This document shows, piece by piece, positions 8,019 through 11,160 of a DNA stretch of 11,160 nucleotides (position 1 is its first letter; every line of letters begins with the position of its first letter). Location: assembly GCA_036380275.1 (NCBI GenBank), contig DASVFB010000273.1, positions 1-11,160 on the forward strand. Direction: 5' to 3'. Both the position numbers and the translations under genes were made by a program. This DNA comes from DASVFB01 sp036380275. Lineage in GTDB: Bacteria > Actinomycetota > Thermoleophilia > Gaiellales > Gaiellaceae. A model generated the notes under the pieces. It had not been told where the DNA came from. It ran no database searches and saw only the letters and a program-made list of their open reading frames with translations.

Positions 8019-8046
8019 AGGACAGGTGCCGAGCCTCTGCTACGAT
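8019..8046 (+). promoter_or_regulatory. Candidate housekeeping promoter of rpsT
   Basis: AGGACA (8019-8024) and TACGAT (8041-8046) are separated by 16 bases. TACGAT fits TANNNT, and AGGACA matches four of six TTGACA positions. The predicted start at about 8052-8054 coincides with the first base of the leader hairpin, giving a 5' leader of about 30 bases. This is a pattern match only. Confidence 0.5.
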
Positions 8047-8053
8047 CGCTGCC

Positions 8054-8076
8054 GCCCGCGGCGTTGCGGGCTTTTT
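8054..8076 (+). terminator. Terminator-like hairpin (possible attenuator) in the rpsT leader
   Basis: GCCCGC (8054-8059) and GCGGGC (8066-8071) form a 6-bp all-GC stem with a 6-base loop, followed by five Ts (8072-8076). This is the shape of an intrinsic terminator, yet it ends only six bases before the rpsT ATG. No plus-strand gene lies upstream for it to terminate. It may be an attenuator, a 5' stabilising stem or a site for S20 feedback. It leaves no room for a Shine-Dalgarno sequence. Confidence 0.6.
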
Positions 8077-8082
8077 CTCGAT

Positions 8083-8349
8083 ATGCCCAACATCAAGCAA
8101 CAGAAGAAGCGCGTCCGGACCGCGGCTCAGGAGCGGCTCGAGAACCTCCGGTTCCGCTCGACCGCGAAGACGCTCGCGCGGCGGCTACAGGCCGCCGTCG
8201 CCGAGGGCGACGAGGCCCGCGTCGCGGACGAGCACAGGCAGCTCATCTCGTGGCTGGACCGCGCTGCAGCGCGCGGCGCGATCCACAAGAACACTGCAGC
8301 GCGCCGCAAGGCGCAGGCCGACCGGCTCGTCTCCGGCTCGCGCTCCTAG
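8083..8349 (+). CDS. rpsT: 30S ribosomal protein S20 (bS20)
   Basis: This 88-residue, strongly basic protein is bS20, a primary 16S rRNA binder of the small subunit made of three helices. The start MPNIKQQKKRVRTAAQERLENLRFRSTAKTL and the C-terminal block AARGAIHKNTAARRKAQADRL match the family over its full length. I start at ATG 8083-8085, where family homology begins. An upstream in-frame start (7948) would add 45 unrelated residues and run through the leader hairpin. The bases before the ATG are T-rich with no Shine-Dalgarno sequence. It is the only plus-strand gene here. It runs divergently from murJ and converges on holA with two bases between stops. In Escherichia coli S20 represses its own translation, and a comparable leader control could exist here. 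Confidence 0.97.
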   Translation: MPNIKQQKKRVRTAAQERLENLRFRSTAKTLARRLQAAVAEGDEARVADEHRQLISWLDRAAARGAIHKNTAARRKAQADRLVSGSRS

Positions 8350-8355
8350 CGCTAG
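8346..8355. repeat. Perfect palindrome containing both stop codons of convergent rpsT and holA
   Basis: CTAGCGCTAG is a 10-bp perfect palindrome. It contains the rpsT TAG (8347-8349) and the holA TAG (8352-8354 on the other strand), with just GC between them. No T-run or longer stem follows in either direction, so a conventional bidirectional terminator is not visible at this junction. Confidence 0.7.
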
Positions 8356-9311
8356 CGCGCGGCCGGCGTCACGTCGACGAGCGCCCGCTCGAGCTCGAGC
8401 TCGCCCGCGAGGCGGCTGCCGCCCTTCAGGGCGAGGTCGAGGTCAGCGAGGCGAGCGACCGCATGCGCCAGCTCGTCCGCCGTGTAGTTCCCTGCGTGGC
8501 CGAACGCCTTCTCGGCGGCGTAGGGATGGAGCTTCAGCTTCGACGCTGCGTCCCGCGCGGAGACTCCCTCCGCCGCGAGCGCCTGGCACGCACGCACGCG
8601 CGCAACGTGACTCGCGAGCAGCGCAACGAGGCGTGGCAGCTCGCGCGAGCCGGATCGCTCGAGCAGCGCCTCGACGGAAGCGAGCGCAGCGGCGACGTCT
8701 CGCCGGCCCCACGCGTCCGTCAGGACGAAGATCGACGTCTCCGCCGAGAGCGACGCGAGCAAGCGCACGTCTCCGTCGGTCACTGGGTCGCCGCCGGACC
8801 ACGTGGCAAGCTTCTCGATCTCGCTCCGGAGCTGCTCGGGGTCCTCGCCGACCATGTCGATCAGCAGCCGGCACGCGTCGCGATCTCCACTCGTCCCGTG
8901 CTGCGCGAATTGTTTCGCGACCCACGCAGGCAGGTCGCGCCTTCGCGGCGCGTCGTACACGAGAACCTCGCCGCGCTTCGCACACGCCTTCGCCAGCGCC
9001 GAGTCCTTCTTCAGCTCGGACGCGACGAGGGCGAGCACCGTTTCGGGCGCAGGGCTCTTCAGATACTCGGCGATCAACTTCGCATCTGGCGTCTTCCAGG
9101 CGTCGGCCTCCTCCATGATCACGAGCCGCCGCTCGCCACCGAAGAGGCCGAGCGCGTTGCAGGCCGCTACCGCATCGTCAGCTGCGTGCTCGCGCGCGTC
9201 GAGCACCTCGACGGCGCCCTCTTCGAAGTGGTTGCGGAGGCGCTCGAGCGCGAGGCGGATCTTCGGCCGGTCGCTGCCCGAGATTACGTAGACAGGCTTG
9301 AGCTCTGCCAT
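8352..9311 (-). CDS. holA: DNA polymerase III delta subunit HolA
   Basis: This 319-residue protein is the delta subunit of the DNA polymerase III clamp loader, the wrench that opens the beta sliding clamp during replication. Typical features are the start LKPVYVISGSDRPKIRLALERLR and the clamp-contact segment LGLFGGERRLVIMEEAD (54-70). VGEDPEQLRSEIEKLATW (154-171) and a C-terminal helical collar ending ADLDLALKGGSRLAGELELERALVDV complete the pattern. Like other delta subunits it has an AAA+ fold without a working Walker A. The ATG at 9309-9311 gives the conserved N-terminus and overlaps the comEC end by 28 bases, indicating co-transcription. The frame stays open further upstream, but that part is comEC read out of frame. 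comEC-holA-rpsT adjacency is shared by Bacillus and mycobacteria. The length is slightly below the E. coli protein (343). Confidence 0.94.
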   Translation of the reverse strand: MAELKPVYVISGSDRPKIRLALERLRNHFEEGAVEVLDAREHAADDAVAACNALGLFGGERRLVIMEEADAWKTPDAKLIAEYLKSPAPETVLALVASELKKDSALAKACAKRGEVLVYDAPRRRDLPAWVAKQFAQHGTSGDRDACRLLIDMVGEDPEQLRSEIEKLATWSGGDPVTDGDVRLLASLSAETSIFVLTDAWGRRDVAAALASVEALLERSGSRELPRLVALLASHVARVRACQALAAEGVSARDAASKLKLHPYAAEKAFGHAGNYTADELAHAVARLADLDLALKGGSRLAGELELERALVDVTPAAR

Positions 9312-10684
9312 CGCCGCCAAGCATAGGCAGCTGCGAGGAGGGCGAACCCGGCGAGCGCCAGGCCGCCGAGCGAGGAGCTGACCTGCGCGAAAGGCAGCCC
9401 GCCGACGAGTCGCGCGCACAACGCGAGCCACGCGGCGCACCAGCCGGCCAGGCTTGCAAGCAGCGCCGCGGCACCGGGCGCGACCGGGTCGAGCAGCGCC
9501 GCGAGCAGCGCCAGGGCCAAGAGCGGCGGCATCGCGGGCGCCGCGAGCGCGTTGGCCGGCACGGCGAGCAGCGGCACCGCGTGGAACTGCAGCCACAGCA
9601 CGGGCGCCGTCGCCGCACCGCACACCGTCGACACTGCAATTGCCTCGGCGAGCCAGCGAGGCAGTGGATAGCCCTCGAGCACGCCCAGGAGCGGCCGCAC
9701 GAACACGAAGATCGACGCGACGGCGACGAACGAAAGCTGGAAGCCCGCGTCAAGCAGCGTGTACGGGTTCCACGCGAGAAGCACGAAGGCGGCGAGAAGC
9801 AGGAAGTGCCAGCGATCGCGCTGCCGTGCCGCGATCCACGCCAGTGAGCCGAGAGCGCCAACGACTCCGGCGCGAATCACCGAGGGCTGCGCGCCGACGG
9901 CGAGCACATAGGCGGCGATCCCGGCAAGCGCGCCAATCTCGCCCAACAGCCTGGGCAGGCCAAGAGCACCTGCGAGAAGCAACGCACCGCCGGCGACGAG
10001 CGCGACGTTCTGGCCGGAGACCGCCAATAGGTGATACAGCCCCGAAGCGCGGAAGCGGTTGCGCAGGCCTTGCGACACCGCCTGGTCGTCGCCGAGCACG
10101 ACTCCGGCGAGCACAGCCCCACGCTCGCCCGACGCGCCACGCGCCAATGCCTTCTCGACCCGCTCGCGCAGGCGGTCCGCCACCGCGCCGAGACCGCGGC
10201 GCGCTCCAACCGCGTGCCACCGATCGGCCCGAAGGACGACGTGGATGCCCTTGCGGCGCAGCCACGTTCGTTCGTCGAACCCCTGGTCCGGGCCGCGCGG
10301 CTGCTGCACGGTCACGAGCGCCGATACAAGCGTGCCCTGCGGCGGCGCGCGGCCCGACGGTAGCTCGAGCAGCGCTGCCTCGTGGACGAGACGAGAGCCG
10401 AACCTCCGCACGACCACGCTCACGCGCACGCGGTAGCGACTCCGCCGTGCCGGCGCCGTGACCTCGAGCACGGCACGTTCCGCGGTGCCGATCGACGGAG
10501 CGAGGGAGCTGCGGTCGAGCGCGGTGAGCCGAGCGCTTCCCCACCACCATCCTGCGCACGCGAGTGCAGCCGCGAGCAACGCGACTCTCCGCTGGCCGTC
10601 GACGTGTGCTGCGAGCGCCGCGAGTACGAAGGCGCCTACCGCGAGGAGCGGGGACGTGAGGCGCGCAACGTTCGCGGATGCCAC
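9284..10684 (-). CDS. comEC: ComEC/Rec2 DNA-uptake channel protein lacking the metallo-beta-lactamase domain
   Basis: This 466-residue membrane protein is ComEC/Rec2, which carries one strand of incoming DNA across the cytoplasmic membrane during transformation. An N-terminal soluble DUF4131-like segment ends in FDERTWLRRKGI (136-147). The competence domain shows GLYHLLAVSGQNVAL (215-229), PSVIRAGVVGALG (267-279) and NPYTLLDAGFQLSF (306-319), followed by several hydrophobic helices. The protein ends after these helices, whereas many ComEC proteins (about 750 residues) continue into a metallo-beta-lactamase-like nuclease domain. None is found here, and the downstream DNA is holA. The start is uncertain. 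The GTG at 10682-10684 is the only standard codon, but the frame is open upstream with a hydrophobic stretch (HALVAALCVGVASANVA). A CTG at 10730-10732 overlaps the comEA stop as CTGA and would add 16 residues completing a first helix. Confidence 0.9.
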   Translation of the reverse strand: MASANVARLTSPLLAVGAFVLAALAAHVDGQRRVALLAAALACAGWWWGSARLTALDRSSLAPSIGTAERAVLEVTAPARRSRYRVRVSVVVRRFGSRLVHEAALLELPSGRAPPQGTLVSALVTVQQPRGPDQGFDERTWLRRKGIHVVLRADRWHAVGARRGLGAVADRLRERVEKALARGASGERGAVLAGVVLGDDQAVSQGLRNRFRASGLYHLLAVSGQNVALVAGGALLLAGALGLPRLLGEIGALAGIAAYVLAVGAQPSVIRAGVVGALGSLAWIAARQRDRWHFLLLAAFVLLAWNPYTLLDAGFQLSFVAVASIFVFVRPLLGVLEGYPLPRWLAEAIAVSTVCGAATAPVLWLQFHAVPLLAVPANALAAPAMPPLLALALLAALLDPVAPGAAALLASLAGWCAAWLALCARLVGGLPFAQVSSSLGGLALAGFALLAAAYAWRRWQSSSLST

Positions 10685-10728
10685 ACCGACGCAGAGCGCC
10701 GCGACAAGCGCGTGCGGTGCACGAACGG

Positions 10729-11160
10729 TCAGGGCGCGACCAGTTCGCGCAACTGGTCGAGGCGCGCAGGCCCGATGCCGGGGATGGCGTCCAGCTCGTC
10801 CACATTCGCGAACGCGCCATGCTGCTGCCGGTAGTCGAGGATCTTCTGGGCTGTCACCGGGCCGACGCCCGGGAGCGCGTCCAGGTCTTCGAGCGTCGCC
10901 GTGTTGAGGTGCACCGGGCCTGCGGGAGTGCTAGGTGAGGTGGCCGCAGCTCCCGATGGCGAGACGTGCGCCGGCACGACGATCTGCGTCCCGTCCGCCA
11001 CCGGCGCGGCAAGGTTCACGAGCGCGAGATCGGCCTTCTTCGTGGCACCCCCGGCGCGCGCGACCGCGTCGGCGATCCTCGAGCCCTGCGGCAGCCGGTA
11101 CAGACCCGCGCGTCGCACCGCGCCGACGACATCCACGACGACCAGCGCAGGCGCCGCACG
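10729..11160 (-). CDS. comEA: Competence protein ComEA, helix-hairpin-helix DNA receptor (N-terminus cut by right window edge)
   Basis: The 143 visible residues are the C-terminal part of ComEA, the membrane-anchored double-stranded DNA receptor for transformation. An SLBB-type domain opens the fragment (VVVDVVGAVRRAGLYRLPQGSRIADAVARAGG, then ADLALVNLAAPVADGTQIVVP). A Ser/Thr/Pro/Ala linker follows, and then two tandem helix-hairpin-helix motifs with LPGVGPVTAQKI (96-107) and IPGIGPARL (126-134). The GTG at 11134-11136 is not a credible start, because the frame stays open to the window end and the SLBB domain would be cut. The N-terminal membrane anchor should lie just beyond the edge. It is directly upstream of comEC, as in Bacillus but without comEB between them. 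Its TGA stop (10729-10731) overlaps the possible CTG start of comEC. Confidence 0.93.
   Translation of the reverse strand, partial: RAAPALVVVDVVGAVRRAGLYRLPQGSRIADAVARAGGATKKADLALVNLAAPVADGTQIVVPAHVSPSGAAATSPSTPAGPVHLNTATLEDLDALPGVGPVTAQKILDYRQQHGAFANVDELDAIPGIGPARLDQLRELVAP

Noticed and set aside
7076..9118. A 680-codon plus-strand open frame across murJ, the divergent gap, rpsT and holA
   Set aside because: It crosses regulatory DNA and three real genes, is very Arg/Ser/Ala-rich and has no family-like segment.
9312..9623. Upstream extension of the holA frame
   Set aside because: The extra residues are comEC read in another frame (Arg/Ala-rich), while HolA homology begins exactly at the ATG at 9311.

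Overview
This window is a dense block of housekeeping genes from a high-G+C bacterium. By eye about two thirds of the bases are G or C, and third codon positions are nearly all G or C. The gene order and protein styles fit a Gram-positive lineage, most likely a deep-branching actinobacterium (a Thermoleophilia-like organism is my best guess). This is inference from composition and synteny, not from a marker comparison. Eleven protein genes fill the window, and only rpsT is on the plus strand. I see no mobile element, CRISPR array, tRNA, rRNA or defence gene, and no gene-free stretch longer than about 215 bases.

In the direction of minus-strand transcription, from the right edge, the layout is as follows. 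First come comEA (cut by the window end), comEC and holA, which overlap or nearly overlap. They encode DNA-uptake proteins plus the clamp-loader delta subunit. holA then meets rpsT (plus strand, ribosomal protein S20) tail to tail with 2 bases between stop codons. A 215-base divergent region separates rpsT from a long minus-strand gene chain: murJ (lipid II flippase), lepA (elongation factor 4), hemW (radical SAM haem chaperone), hrcA (heat-shock repressor), dnaJ (co-chaperone), prmA (L11 methyltransferase) and mtaB (tRNA methylthiotransferase, cut by the left edge). murJ-lepA-hemW are packed with a 7-base gap and an ATGA overlap. The gaps before hrcA, dnaJ and prmA are larger (55, 36 and 84 bases).

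The order closely follows the Bacillus subtilis chromosome (comEA-comEB-comEC-holA-rpsT-...-lepA-hemW-hrcA-grpE-dnaK-dnaJ-prmA-rsmE-mtaB). Here comEB, the sporulation genes between rpsT and lepA, grpE, dnaK and rsmE are absent, and murJ sits between rpsT and lepA. The shared theme is ribosome function, protein folding and tRNA or ribosome modification.

The coding content is ordinary. The less ordinary signals are in the short non-coding gaps. Each of the three larger gaps in the hrcA-dnaJ-prmA segment holds a perfect inverted repeat at or next to the next start codon. The hrcA-dnaJ gap also holds a possible nine-codon minicistron that could couple hrcA translation to dnaJ. rpsT has a terminator-like hairpin directly before its start and no Shine-Dalgarno sequence. 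murJ looks leaderless. ComEC lacks its usual metallo-beta-lactamase domain. None of this amounts to a clearly new system. The inverted-repeat series is the best candidate for undescribed regulation.
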